Positions 24,029 through 35,160 are shown, numbered from the stretch's first letter. The stretch: DNA of 64,000 nt from Isoetes taiwanensis (GCA_021234155.1 JAJEKV010000009.1:12220546-12284545); one strand, 5' to 3'. Numbers and translations are program-made. The notes: generated from the sequence alone by a model not told the origin.

Positions 24029-24049
24029 TAATTTTGCACCTTCTAGCGT
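24029..24049 (-). CDS. atp9: ATP synthase subunit 9, exon 1 (mitochondrial origin)
   Basis: Exactly 21 bases, ACG CTA GAA GGT GCA AAA TTA, i.e. (M)LEGAKL after C-to-U editing of the ACG start codon. It is followed directly by the group II 5' splice motif GTGCG. Together with exons 2 and 3 this makes a complete atp9, about 130 bp after the nad9 stop and in the same direction. Confidence 0.9.
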
Positions 24050-24180
24050 AATTGACTTTCTTCGTTTTGGGAGAAAACCATGGAGAATCTGAATCTCGTG
24101 CCTGGGGACGAGGCATGTGTGTGCACTGTCTGTCCCCAAGAACTGGGTGGAGCAGGATCTCATCCCACACTTCCAGTTGA

Positions 24181-24738
24181 TTACGACATCTGTTCCCGAG
24201 GACTGGCCAAATCAGAATAGCGAGATTCCTAAGTCGTCTCAATCGGTTCAGAAACCACACGTTTCTCTGGATCATCATAACGTACTTCCACATATCCACT
24301 TGAAAGAGGGTCTTTTCATGATGGGTGACCCTCAAAACCATGATCTGTTGATGTACGGCGTGAATCGGGATGATTGGGAGGAGACGCACCGGACGTATCC
24401 CAAACTTCTCACTCCCGCCGGCCGACTAATAGGAGTATACTGACTACCAAACAAATTGGAGTTATTTCATCATAACTTGTTGATATGCGTACGCGTGTAT
24501 TACAGTCAACACTAGGTGAATTATAAACCACTTCGAATCTTTCTTTTCGAGAAGGATAATCAACTCCGCGAATATCGATCGAAACTTGAAAACGTGTATT
24601 GGTATGATATTTCGAAGGCCGTGATGATTGGAATGGGTAGTCCGGATTGGTATATAATAGATTCTCTCTCTTCGATGTTTAACATTAATTTATCCGTTTA
24701 GGTATAGCTGTCAGAGATTTTAAAAACAATTGGTTCGT
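24181..24738 (-). CDS. nad9: NADH dehydrogenase subunit 9 (mitochondrial origin, editing-dependent)
   Basis: One uninterrupted frame of 186 codons, close to the usual length of about 190. It begins with ACG (24736-24738), read as AUG after editing, then N-Q. It continues with YTNPDYPFQ, VSIDIRGVDYPSRKERFEVV, EVWD, NHPDSRR, TDHGFEGHP and GYVEVRYDDPEKRVVSEPIE, ending ASPREQMS before TAA at 24181. Five internal stops (two TAA, two TGA, one TAG) all stand where the family has Gln or Arg, so U-to-C editing would remove them. Further CGG, TCA and CCT codons need C-to-U. NAD9 is a matrix-arm subunit of complex I. No intron is present. In the nucleus it cannot be expressed as protein. Confidence 0.92.
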
Positions 24739-25585
24739 TCCGGTTCTTTTCCTTTCCACCATTATCACCCCCAATACCGTAGGAGTCGAGCAGCCTTGCA
24801 ATCTCTTCAATTCTTATATTATATACCAATATCGATCCTTTTTCTCTCTCTCTGCCTTCTATGTATGCATGGAAGAGCCAGTCCGATCGATCGCGATCAC
24901 TTCTTTCAAGGTTACCATTACGATCCCCCCATTGAATGGCTGTTTTTAGATCCACGAATTACGGAATAGATATCTGAATCTGTATAGAATCATAATCATT
25001 CAACGGAATGGGTTAAGTGATTAATTCATGTAATCCGTTCTAATATGACAATCCACCGGGAAGACAATAGATATCCGTGATTGATCAAACTTCAAGTATA
25101 GCCATGGAACTGGGATTTGCATTCATTACTCTTGACGATTTGGAATACGATTGTGTCATGATCCCTCTCAAATAATTCTTCATCTTTCTTAAATAATCGA
25201 GGAAGGGCGAAGAAGCCAAGGCGTCGTCTCCGTGTTTTTGTAAATCTATCATATGCTCCCAATTGATTGAAACCCCGTCAATCCATTCATGATCGATATA
25301 GCTCTGATTGGTCCTCTTTGCCGTTCCTTAAACAATCTTACTATACACCTTATTGGCATTGGCATTTACCGAGCTGAAATGGCCTTCACCTCGAGTGATA
25401 GATGCTATCGGATTACGAGCCCTTCTCGAACAAGTAAGTGTTTTTTCAATTTGAAGAATCTCCGAAGAATCCTTGAAAATGGGTATCCGATGGCCCAGAT
25501 ATGCGTGTGTACTCGGCAATGATCTCGGAATAACCAAACTAGAATGAGAATTGTACATAATCAGATAGTAGTAGTTGCTAATCAT
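24698..25585 (-). CDS. rps2: Mitochondrial ribosomal protein S2 (editing-dependent)
   Basis: One frame of 295 codons, with stops only at four sites (TAA, TGA, TAG, TAA), all recoverable by U-to-C editing. Family features seen: an N-terminal HAYLGHRIP motif, EKTLTCSRRARN, GHFSSVNAN, TNQSYIDHEWIDG, WEHM, the NANPSSMAIL segment that precedes strand 5, and LITYPIPLND. Start is either ATG at 25583 or ATG at 25556. The C-terminal about 80 codons are not recognisable and overlap the nad9 start by 41 bp, so the true end may be nearer 24930. S2 belongs to the mitochondrial small ribosomal subunit. This and nad9 probably form one transcript. Confidence 0.88.
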
Positions 25586-25589
25586 TCTC

Positions 25590-25632
25590 GTCTGGATAGC
25601 CCAGTTGGTTAGAGCAAAGGACTGAAAATCAG
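25590..25632 (+). tRNA. trnF: 5' half of mitochondrial tRNA-Phe(GAA), truncated
   Basis: Acceptor strand GTCTGGA, TA, D-arm GCCCAGTTGGTTAGAGC (one C-A mismatch), then AAAGGACTGAAAATC with anticodon GAA at 25624-25626. The sequence changes to the terminal TGTT of an LTR at 25633, so the 3' half is lost. Confidence 0.8.
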
Positions 25633-26218
25633 TGTTTGGGGTCTGGGTTCGGGAACTCCTGCAAGACAGCCCTCTGTGAGGACCCCTGGATCAAACAGAA
25701 GAATTCGGTAGCTGTATCACGCGGGATTTGCAAAAGAAACAAAGGAAAAGGAAAAAGAGAGAGAACAGAGATGACAATGAGAACACAATGATGAGAACAA
25801 AAACTCTTTGATATCAATGATGATACATGAGCTCTCACAATAGAGAGAGACAGAATGGAGACAAGACCAAAAACTCATCTAAAACTCGAGTGCTAACTCT
25901 ACTCATATATATAGTACAATGGCCTCTGGCCCAATATAGACACTCTGTCAGATCTCGGTGCCGACTCCTGGAAGGAGGCCCGATTCTGAGGAATGTTGGC
26001 CCTCTTGAAATGCACGAAATCACTTGGCCCGACACTAACGGCCCGTCACTTGTCTGTTCTCGGCCTCTTCTTTGGCGTGCCCGTGGCCTTCTACGTGGTC
26101 TGCTGCTTGGTCTTCTGCTGGGCTTTTGACGACTGACCTGGACCTGACTGTGGATCCTTGTTCTTGACCTGGTCCGAGGTGTGCATGAATAGTCATACCG
26201 GGGCGTCTGGGACTAACA
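25633..26218 (-). mobile_element. LTR (586 bp), 3' end of a minus-strand LTR retrotransposon
   Basis: On the minus strand it runs from TGTTAGTCCC (26218) to CCAAACA (25633), the TG...CA form. A purine run GGTGGGGAG lies just upstream (26219-26227), in the place of a polypurine tract, so this is a 3' LTR. A TATATATA promoter-like run is near 25905. No 5' LTR or matching target duplication was found; the flanks are trnF on one side and unknown sequence on the other. Confidence 0.65.
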
Positions 26219-27071
26219 CTCCCCACCAAACGACACTTTCGGGGATGATAAAAGGGGAATGGTTTTACGAAGGCGGAAACCCAGCAACATGAAATTCATC
26301 CTGGCGTGTATGAGGACGGACACCAGAATGATAGTTGGTGATGAGGTGTTGTCTGGCCGTGAGAGCTTCCGGAGTGTTGAGACCGATGGCGGGAAGAGCG
26401 TCAATGAGAAATCCGGAGTGCACCATCTCTTCAAGAGCACGGTGTGCTTCAGCAGGGACAAACTGGCATTCCATAAGAAGGCAGGTCTGAAGGCCGAAGG
26501 CACTGACGCTGGCATTCGGGTTGCAGTAATAAATAGGATGCTCGCGGGCCAGAGAACTCAAAAGAAGGCATTTGAGAGCGGCACAAAATCCGGCTTGTCT
26601 GTGAACAGATGGATCCGGGGAGGTGGCAGCGCGCGCTAAAAAGAGATCAAGTCCAGAGACAGCTTGAGTGGGCGTCTGCCAACCTCGCTCATTGACCGAA
26701 GATCGGTGGAGATCTGAATAGGAGTCCAGTCAGTGTGGCCGTCCATGAATTTGGTCCAAAATGGAAGACGCCAATCCGCAGTGAGATATCTCGGGCGCGG
26801 GGGTGCACCTAAGGAAGCATATGGAGACTAGTTACGGTGCCCAGCGTTGCTGAGCATGCGTCACAAACTTGCAAGCCAACGAAAAAGAAGATGTATACCA
26901 TTATTGTTGAGTGTTTTGGAGATATGTACTATTATTGAGTGTTTTGAATTATTGTTGAGTTTTCTTGGTTAAAGCGAGGCCCTTAAGCTCCATCTAATCA
27001 TAATAATTTATAGGACTTACATTGAATATGAATTTACAATTTTATGTTCTTGAAATAAGCTTAATATGGAA
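26219..27071. other. Remnant internal LTR-element DNA and spacer
   Basis: No pol motifs are recognised. Minus-strand frames at 26265-26561 (98 aa) and 26213-26515 (100 aa), and a plus frame at 26259-26639 (126 aa), overlap and resemble nothing I know. A diverged Helitron 3' end (CTAG at 26828-26831 with hairpin GCCCAGC/GCTGAGC) is present without a clear partner. Confidence 0.45.
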
Positions 27072-28931
27072 CTAGTAATGGTGCCCAGCGTTGCTGGGCA
27101 TAAGTTGAGAGCATGTAAATGCTTTGGGATGCACTGAGAAAAGCCCTATCCCTTTCCCTTTCCCTTTTGCTCTATCCCGCATTTCATTTTTTCTTATTTT
27201 CTCTACTTTTTTTTCTTTTCCTTTTTTTTCTCGTCTTTCTCACATGTTTCATTGTTTTCCCATCCCTTTCCTTCCCCCTTCCCTGTTCCCGATAACCTTT
27301 TTCCCTTCCCTTTTGCTCCTTTCTCCACCTTTTCCCTCTTCTCTTTTTTCTTTGCCCTTTTCCCTTCTCCTTTCTCTTTTTTTATGCCTTCTCCATGTCT
27401 TCCCTTTTTCTCAACCTTAAACTCTTTCGCCCTTTTCCATGCCTATTTTCCCTTCTCTTTTCCTCCTTTTCCCACTCTTTTCCTCCTTTTTTGTGTGCCC
27501 TTTTCCCTTCCATTTTTCTTTTCTCCCTCCCGTTTTCCATGCCCTTTTTACCTTCCCTTTTTCCATCTCCTCACCCTTTCCCTCTTTCCCTTTTCCATGT
27601 TCCCTTTTTCTCTTCCCCTTTTCCATTTTCCTCATTTCTTTTTTCCCGTGCCTCTCTCTCTTTCCCCCCTTTTCCATTCTTTTTTCTTTTTTCTATTTCC
27701 TTTTCCCATGCCCTTTTTTCCCACCCTTTTCTTCTTTCTATTTTTCCGTGCTTCCTTTTCCTCCTCTTCCCACCCTTTCCCTCTTCCCGTGCAATTTTCC
27801 CTTCTTTCAACCCTTCCTTTTTCTTTTCTCTTTTCCTTTCCTCATATCCTTTTTTCCCTTTCCCCTCCCTCCATCACTCCTCTGCTTCCCTTTCCCTTTT
27901 TCCCCCGTTTCCTTTCTTGATGGATTTTTTTTTCTTTCCGTTTTCCTCCTTTGCCGATCCTTTTCACCAGTGCACTTTTTTCCCTTCCTTTCCTTTTCCT
28001 TTTCCCTTTTTCCATGTCTTTTGCACATTTGTTTTATTCTCTTATTTTCTATATCCATTTTCCTCTTTTCCCCACCCTTTCTCTCTTGCCCCTTTTCTTT
28101 TCCCTTTTTTCTTTTTTCCCTTTCTTCACCATTTTCCTCTTCCCTTTTCTCTCATGCCCTTCCCCCTTCCCTTTTCTCGTTTCCCTCTTTCTTTTTTTTC
28201 CTTGTGACCTTTACCTAGGTTTCCTTTCCCCTTTTCCCTTTCCTTTTTGTTTCTTCTCACTTTCCCTTTTTCTATGCCCCCCTTCCTTTCCCCCCTCCCC
28301 ATCCTTTTCTTGTTCCCCCTTGTCTCTTCCCTTTTCCTCATTTTTCCAACCTTTCACTCTTCCCCTTTTCTTGATGTTCCCTTTCCCTCTCTTTTTTTTT
28401 CCCCCTTTTCCTATGTCATTTGTCCCTTCCTTTTTCCTCTTTCCTCAACGCTTCTTTTTTCCCCCTTTTCCCATGCTCCTTCCTTTTCCCATGCTTTTTT
28501 CCTCCTCCCCTTTTCCATGCTTTTTTTCTCTTTCTTTTTCTCTTTTTTCAACCTTTTCCTCTTTCCTTTTTTTTTCATGCCCTTTCCATTTACCTTTTCC
28601 ACTTTATCTCTTCCTCCTTCCCTCGTGCCCTTTTCCCAGGTTCCCTTTCCCTTTTTCGTTTTCCATGCCTTTTTCTCTTCTCTTATCCCCACCCTTTTCC
28701 CTTTTCCTTTTACCCTTTTCCCCATGTCTTTTTGCCCTTCACATTCTCTCTTTCCACTTCCCTTTTCCTTTACCCCCTTTTCATTTACCCTTTCCCCTTA
28801 AGAGATCGAAGCATGACCAATCACAGTGTTGGTAAGTCGTGCAATAAAAGGCTTCGGATGCATCCAGATGATCTCGGCCATTCAAATTAGGGCTCGATGC
28901 ACTACTTACGGTATAACATTATAATATAAGA
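27072..28931 (-). mobile_element. Helitron 2 (non-autonomous, polypyrimidine-filled)
   Basis: The minus-strand 3' end is CTAG at 27072, with the GCCCAGC/GCTGGGC hairpin. The 5' end is TCTTATATTATAATG at 28931. Flanking bases are A (27071) and T (28932). Length 1860 bp, of which about 1.66 kb is a C/T tract. No coding capacity. Confidence 0.85.
27140..28800. repeat. 1.66-kb polypyrimidine minisatellite
   Basis: Irregular units of about 20-30 bp such as CCATGCCCTTTTCCCTTCCC, with scattered ATG from 'catgcc'. Long open frames in all three plus frames (up to 294 aa of Phe/Ser/Pro/Leu) and their Lys/Glu/Gly antisense frames are composition artefacts. A short version of the tract lies at 61390-61490, at a similar distance from another Helitron 5' end. 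Confidence 0.9.
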
Positions 28932-29767
28932 TAGAAAAAGTATCCAGCATTGTTCCAGCTCTTATTATTGCTCTTTCCTTATTGTTTTTTTTTGGTTCAT
29001 TGGATTTAAGCATGATTCCTTGAATATGCCAAATAAAGGGCTGCGGAATTTCCACATTAGACCCACGTACAAATGTGCGCACCCCATACGGCTATTATAC
29101 GTACATACATACATGGTATACTTCAACCTGTACAGACAAAAAAATGCACGGAAACCATCGGAATCACAAAAGAGAAGAACAGATAAGAAGAACAGATGAG
29201 AAAAATTTAGATTGAAGAACTGGCAGCACTCCAATTTCAGCACAAACTACATCCTTGAACAACGAAACTGAGCAAAATAGCTTCCCAAATTTGGCCGAAG
29301 AAGATCCTGGTCTATCCTACTTATCTCCACCCGAGCCCCATCTATCCTGAGCCCCATCGCCAGCAACAATCCCTGGAAATCATAGCCATAGCTGAAAACC
29401 CAGTACCCATAGCTGGAAACCGAGTACCCATAGCTAGAAACCGAGTAGCCAAGCATGGCGGGGGACGGCCGGGCATGGCGGGGCGGCGACATCTGGGTGC
29501 AGACTTCCCTTCCTGGTATGACATGGCCCCTTCTGGTTGAATCCGCAAGTCACTTGGGATATTATATGTTTGTTGGGCATAAGATAGCATTGGCACAATG
29601 ATTTGAATTATGCAATGACTTTCTTAGAATGAGATTGCATGCTAGTTGAAACATGCCACAATTTTAATGTAAATTATATGGCAAGAATCTTGGTGGATGA
29701 ATTTGAAATCATGAATAAAGCAAAGTTATTTGCAATATTTAATTGTTGCATTTCACGTGTTAAGAGT
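28932..29767. other. Spacer with a short tandem repeat
   Basis: No gene is supported. Around 29385-29452 a unit of about 22 bp (cccatagctggaaaccgagta) is repeated three times, followed by GGCGGGGACGGCCGGG-type GC-rich DNA. Confidence 0.5.
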
Positions 29768-29839
29768 TGTTAAGTCGTATTTAATTAAAGTGGGACAAAT
29801 CTCGAATTTTGGGAATTTTGGGAATTTTTCTCGAATCTC

Positions 29840-30240
29840 AGGGGGAGGGAGATGGGGCACACCTTGATAAGGAGAAGGGTAGGAGGAGAAGGAGGGAGGG
29901 GCCACAGGTTGAAGAGGGGAAGGGGCTAAGTAGGAAGAAGAGGGGAAGGCGCTAAGTTGGAAGAAGAGGAGGGGAGAGGAGAGAAAAAGGGCAAAGGAGG
30001 ACGGGGAGGGGATACGTTGGAAGAAGGAGGAGGGAAAGGGGGAGGGGGGAGGGAAGGGGCAGGGGGAGAGAGAGCAAAGAGGCAAACGAGGAGGGGAGGG
30101 TAGAGAAGAAAACAAAGGGGCAAAAAGAGGAGAGGTTGGGGCAAAGCAGGGCAAGGGTCTCCCCCCAACCTTTCCAAAATAATAAATAAAAAAGAGGAGA
30201 GGGAGGGGCAAAGGGGGGCAAGGGTCTCCCCCCACCCTTT
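29840..30240. repeat. Purine-rich (GGGGAGGG) tract in element B
   Basis: Mirror of the polypyrimidine tract of element A. It includes two copies of a 'ggcaagggtctccccccaac' unit near 30150 and 30218. Frames here are low complexity. Confidence 0.75.
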
Positions 30241-32329
30241 CCAAAATAATAAATAAAATAAATAATAATAATAATAATAAATATATAAGTATTAATAACT
30301 ATAGCTTTATTAATAAATAAATATTAAAAATACATTAATAAACTAAATTATTATTATATTAAATATAATGACAACAAATTTTTTTTACTCGCCTCGCGAG
30401 GCGAGAATGGGCAAGCCGACTGGATCAATAAGCCATCAATAAGCAGGAAAATAGGAAAATGAATCTCGCTGGCTTATATCCTCAGAGAAAAAATCTCAAA
30501 TCCTACCTCAGTATTATTTCTTCTTCCTTTTATGCAAACAATCCGTCCAAATCCTCGGAACCATCCGGATTGGCGGTTCACAAATCTGACCAAGGGTTGC
30601 AAAAGCGCTAATTCGAGATCACGGGTATGGAGGGCGTCCGTGATGCAAACAAGGGTTTAAATGGTCTGCTTTTAAGGGTGCAAAAGCGCCGGAAAAGAGC
30701 AAGAAGGGTTCTAAGAAAGATGATTCTGGTCCATATCCGCGGGGATTACTCGGCGGGGATTGCCTCTGCAGGTTGGCGCGATCGGGAATCACGGCCCACC
30801 GCCATCCATCCGCCGCAAAAAGCTTTCCATAAGTTCCGGTATCTTCATCTTCCTCTATCAAAATATCAATCCCTCACAACAAAACGAGGAAAAACAGGGG
30901 ATTTGAGTTTCGACGTGAGTTCTCTTAAGCGGATCCGCGGCAGTAGGGTTCTGGATTCCACTATCGATCTTTGTGGTGCTATGGCGGCTTCTTTCTTGCC
31001 TTTATTAATGCAAAATCTTACCTCGATCTTGGCTATGGCGGCGTGATCCAGCTTTAAATCCACTGGCGCTTAAATCCGCCGCTTAAATTGTTGGCGCTTA
31101 AACGATTAAAGGCGCTTAAATCCGCCGCTTCCTTCGGTCGATTTTCAAGGAACCCTTCGATTACATGAGGACTCTCCATAGGCGGAATAATGAAGCACCG
31201 GTTTAATCGACGGTTTGAGAGGTTACACGCAGCAAAGTCGGATAAGGGCAAAAGCGTCAGGGGAAAAGAACAGGAGGTATAAAAGGAAGCGGCGCCAAGG
31301 GAGAAAAGCTAGAAGGAGAATCGATTAGAAGAAGATCGATTTGCTGAAAGCAGACGGGTTTTGGATCCGGTGGGGGGATAGGAAGCACCGGTTTAAAGGT
31401 GAAGACAATCACAGGATAATAAAGCGAGACAATGATTTGATTGTGCATCAGTCGCTTGGGCTCTCCGCGAAATCCAAGCACGAATCTGCGGTGTGGCTTA
31501 TTTGCAACAAAGGAAGCTTTTGGTTGGGTCAACTCCTTGGAAGCTATGGCTATGGAACTTCTTCCTAAATAAAGAGTCCTAGTGGTACAAAGGCTTCGTC
31601 TCAAAGGTATGTACCAAATTTTAAAATTCAACCATGGGCGGGAAAAAAAGGCGGGGTATTAGAAAAAAAGGGGGAAAATAATACGTTAAAAAAGAAAGTG
31701 TAAAATAAATGCTAATAATATAGGATTATATTTTGACGTGTCCCCATTTTCTCTTTTTTATGTGTGTGCTACTAGGCACGGCCACATGACCCTTCTTTTG
31801 AGGTACACTCTGCCCCTTTTTCAAATTTTTGGGGTGGCCCCAGGAGGTCACATTTTCGTACCCTTTTTTTTGCCCCCCTCCCTTTCCATTTCCTTGACAT
31901 TTTTAGAGGTGCTCTCCTCTTTTTGGAGGCCCCCTCCTCTCCCGTATAGGGAAATGTATATGGGGGGTAATAAAATGGCACATGTGGCCGTGCCTAATAT
32001 TTCACACGTTAAACATTATGTTGCCATGGTGCATGTTTTCTAGGCATATATTCTTATTCTAAGGGAAAAATTTAACACATTAAATGTGTGCTAATTGTGT
32101 GCTAATACTAATGTGTGCTAAAACTAATGTGTACTAATGTATAAAAATGCTAATGTGTGCTAATACTAATTGTGGTAGTATAAAGTACTAATTATGTGCT
32201 AATTGTGTTTCTATTGTGGTAGTATAAAGTACTAATGTGTGATAGAATAATAAACTATGGTGGAAAATTAGATGGATAGATAGATAAAATGATGCTCCGC
32301 AAAAATAATCTCTGGCCCTTGAAACTGCA

Positions 32330-32640
32330 TTTTTTCAAGAGTCGCTTTTTCGACTCACAGTCGAGAAAGGCCTTCTGAATTCCCTAAAACCGCGTTTTTC
32401 GCTTTGTTGCCTTTCTCGAACTTCAGCGAGTCGAAAGGCCTTTCCACCCTAAAACTGGATTTTTTAAAGGCCGGGGCCTTTCTCGCCCGAGTCGAAAAGG
32501 CCTTCGAATTTTTAACTTTGCTTTGCCTTTCTCGGACTTCGCGAGTCGAAAAGGCCTTCTCCGACCCCTAAAAACTGGTTTTTCAGTTGCCTTTCTGGCT
32601 TCAGCGGTCGAAAAGGCTTCTTCAGCCTCAGTGCCCGGTT
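32330..32640. repeat. Palindromic CTCGACTTCGCGAG array in element B
   Basis: Inverted counterpart of the array at 2390-2830, about five degenerate units. Confidence 0.75.
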
Positions 32641-33351
32641 TTATTTCATTTACTAGGGCCTGAGCATCACTCTGACTAACTTGATTTTGTCTTTGGTCCT
32701 TATCTCACCGAGATAGTACATGCTTGGGAGCAATGAAAAAGACCGGGTTCATTGAAGAAAGATACACCGAAGAGGGTGGTAGCATCAGTTTGACATACAA
32801 CCACGTGGGCCTACTTGGCGAACTCCTCATACAAATTTCTATCGATGCGTAGGTTGCCCGTGACTTGGACCCAGAGCTCCACGCCTTGCTTGCACTAGGT
32901 GGTTCATGTGTGAAGAGGGTATAATCATTGTGATAATACGCCACTATGGTCGCTTCACCCACCCATAATATATATTGTAATAAGCCCATTTATAAATATA
33001 AGGTATCTCAAAACTAGTATTTTTTGGTGATTAAGTAAACAATTTGCTTAATTTTTGTTGAAATTTGTGATCTCTTGTCTACCCACCTAAGAAAATAGAG
33101 CCAAAATGTCTTGGTAAAGGAAATCACCCTCACGCGAAAAACTCTTATTTTGAATGACAAATAAGCCCCAAAACAGGGACTCGACTCGCTATCCAAGAAA
33201 ACTGGGAGAAAGCTTGGAAGCACAGTAACAGACAAAAATTCGAATTAAGGACAGTTTTCGGGTCGGGGTGCTCCTTTTTGTGTAAAATAACAGGGTTCCG
33301 AAAAAAAGTGGGAATGGAATGAGTCCCACTTTAATTAAATACGACTTTGTT

Positions 33352-35160
33352 ATGTTGTATTTCTGTTTGCTAAAAGGATCTTTCAGATTCAAATGACATT
33401 AAATATGTTGATAGGGTAGCTTCAAAGTTACATGGTTTTCAGGCTATCATTTGAATGGCTGTAGACAGCAGCATCAAAAACAGATGCGTGTTTCATGATT
33501 GAAGCATATGGTGTTTGTGCAAGAGATATGTGCAATCATTCAAAACGAAGATGTAACCAAAAACAATTCTAAGGTAAAAGCAAGGTATACTATGTAAATA
33601 TGAAAGTAAAACATGCCTAAGATATCAACTTCCAACCTTATAGAATTGGCATTTACAAACCACAAAGCATGAAGTACATGCAAACATAAGTGTATTTGCA
33701 AGACAAAGCCAAACAAATCAAAGGGTACCAAATATCCCAAAGTGCAGCTTCATGTGATTGATTTGCAGCTTCAAAGGTTGTATTGTCAATCACTTTTCGT
33801 AAAACAATAAATCTAGATTGTATAAGAGCACTGAAGCATCGGTTTGCTCCTCAGATTTTCCAACATGCTCATCCATCCTCAAAAAGGATTAATTCTCTTT
33901 TTATAGCTTTCATATATCACAGAGAAAAGGGCAGAGGCAAACATAGGATGTGTGTAAAATGCGGCAGGTATTTATTGAGCATTGTCCAATTACCTGTTCC
34001 ATGATATATGGTTCTGCATATGATCATCTCATCCGGCAAGTCGCTAGGTTGTGCACACTGTTTATTCTGCAATTCTCCAAACTAGCTTCCTACATACCTG
34101 GATAAATTGAAGAGCATCAATAAAGCAAATAGAATGAGTACACTGCAAGACTTACATCAGAAGAGATTTTGTGAAGAATTCGATATTTTGTTTCTAGATG
34201 ATTGAAAAAAGCGTTTTGTAATGGTTGATCCAGCATTTTTAGTATCACCACCTGTAAATGTTATAGTAGCAAATATGGAACCACTTCCATCATATCAGAG
34301 TAGACCACATAGAGCATCAATAAAATTCAATGGCTGCAGATCAAACATAAATCATGTCCAGTGAAGATGAAACCCAGAGCTAGCAAAGAAGATGTTCTTA
34401 GAAGAAGTACCGAGTTAATTAAAAATACAATGCAATTTTTATGAAAAGACCTTTATGAGTTCTTGTTACTCAAATTGTTAAAAGACATTTTCAAAAAACT
34501 TTAGCAAAGGAAGGATCTGCTTTACGAATTCGAAGCTCAGAGATAATATCATATATGAGCATGAAATGGAAACCTAATGGATGGAAAAGATACTTATGGA
34601 GGCCTTCCGAAGGGGGCGGGTGCCTTTAATTACGATTTTAGTACTGGCAGATGAAGATTGAATGGTAGAATCGACAGCCACAACAATGGCGATGAGCCTT
34701 AACATGGATCTGTGGCTCTGAATAGCTTCATCTCCATTAGTTGTCGAAGCTCTGATCATGGCAGGAAAGCGACCCTTGAAAAAAAAAATGGCCATCCACC
34801 ACATGGATGTGCCAATCCCCAAATTTCCCCTTTCTCGACATAGGGGCACGGCGGAAAAATGACTTGTTCCTCTAGTTCGGCCAAACTATCGAGCTCGGAA
34901 TGGGGTTCTAACTCTGGGCATAAGTCCAAAGCATCCAACTTACTGTAGGAACCAGGTATTATGACCAACAAAGCCAAACTCAAATTGCTATAGGCAACTA
35001 GTCAACCTTTCGCTCAATGCACTCCTAGCCTAGTGCTATAGTGTAAAGATAGTATGTACTTGGTAATCTGGGTATTTGATTGATTGTCTACTTCGCAACC
35101 ATGTGCCCTGAGATAACTCTGACCTTTCGGATGCAATCGTGCAATCAAAATGTCATTTCC
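33352..35160. other. Spacer with an exon-like stretch
   Basis: AT-rich. The minus strand at 34594-34770 is open and codon-like (MIRASTTNGDEAIQSHRSM...), possibly an exon of an unknown gene. No splice partners could be placed. Nothing else is recognised. Confidence 0.35.

Larger units (their letters stand above)
17570..25632. mobile_element. Nuclear insertion of mitochondrial DNA (NUMT), about 8.1 kb
   Basis: Contiguous block with plant mitochondrial rrn18 (3' part), rrn26 (5' part), atp9 with two group II introns, nad9, rps2 and the start of trnF. Protein genes lie on the minus strand, while rRNAs and trnF lie on the plus strand. Both flanks are ordinary nuclear DNA: a chitinase fragment on the left and an LTR on the right. 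Reading frames of nad9 and rps2 have no frameshifts, which suggests a young insertion. A chimeric assembly join cannot be excluded from sequence alone. The trnF half and the rRNA truncations show that only part of the donor genome is present. Confidence 0.9.
29772..33347. mobile_element. Terminal-inverted-repeat element B (3.6 kb), inverted relative of A
   Basis: Starts AAGTCGTATTTAATTAAAG at 29772 and ends with the complement at 33347. The direct repeat TGTT flanks it at 29768-29771 and 33348-33351. Its right part (32650-33347) is the reverse complement of 414-1085 of element A, and the internal arrays are inverted in the same way. The gypsy RT part and the AP2 fragment of A are absent. A plus-strand frame at 30627-31046 (139 aa, basic near its start) has no family I recognise. 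Confidence 0.78.

Noticed and set aside
23469-24389. 306-aa minus-strand open frame
   Set aside because: It runs out of frame through nad9, exon 1 and intron i21; the real genes use other frames.
24698-25585. Plastid accD or ycf origin of the segment
   Set aside because: First impression only. The continuous frame matches mitochondrial rps2 followed by nad9.
26828-27013. Complete 186-bp Helitron
   Set aside because: The 3' hairpin is good, but the possible 5' end (ending ...ATAGGA at 27013) is followed by C instead of T, so only an end fragment is claimed.
27124-28890. Long open frames (up to 294 aa, Phe/Ser/Pro-rich, and Lys/Glu-rich on the other strand)
   Set aside because: Produced by the polypyrimidine repeat; no domain, all frames open, composition explains them.
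29247-29596. Two overlapping minus-strand frames with GYSVSSYGYSV-like repeats
   Set aside because: They translate a short 22-bp tandem repeat; no other support.
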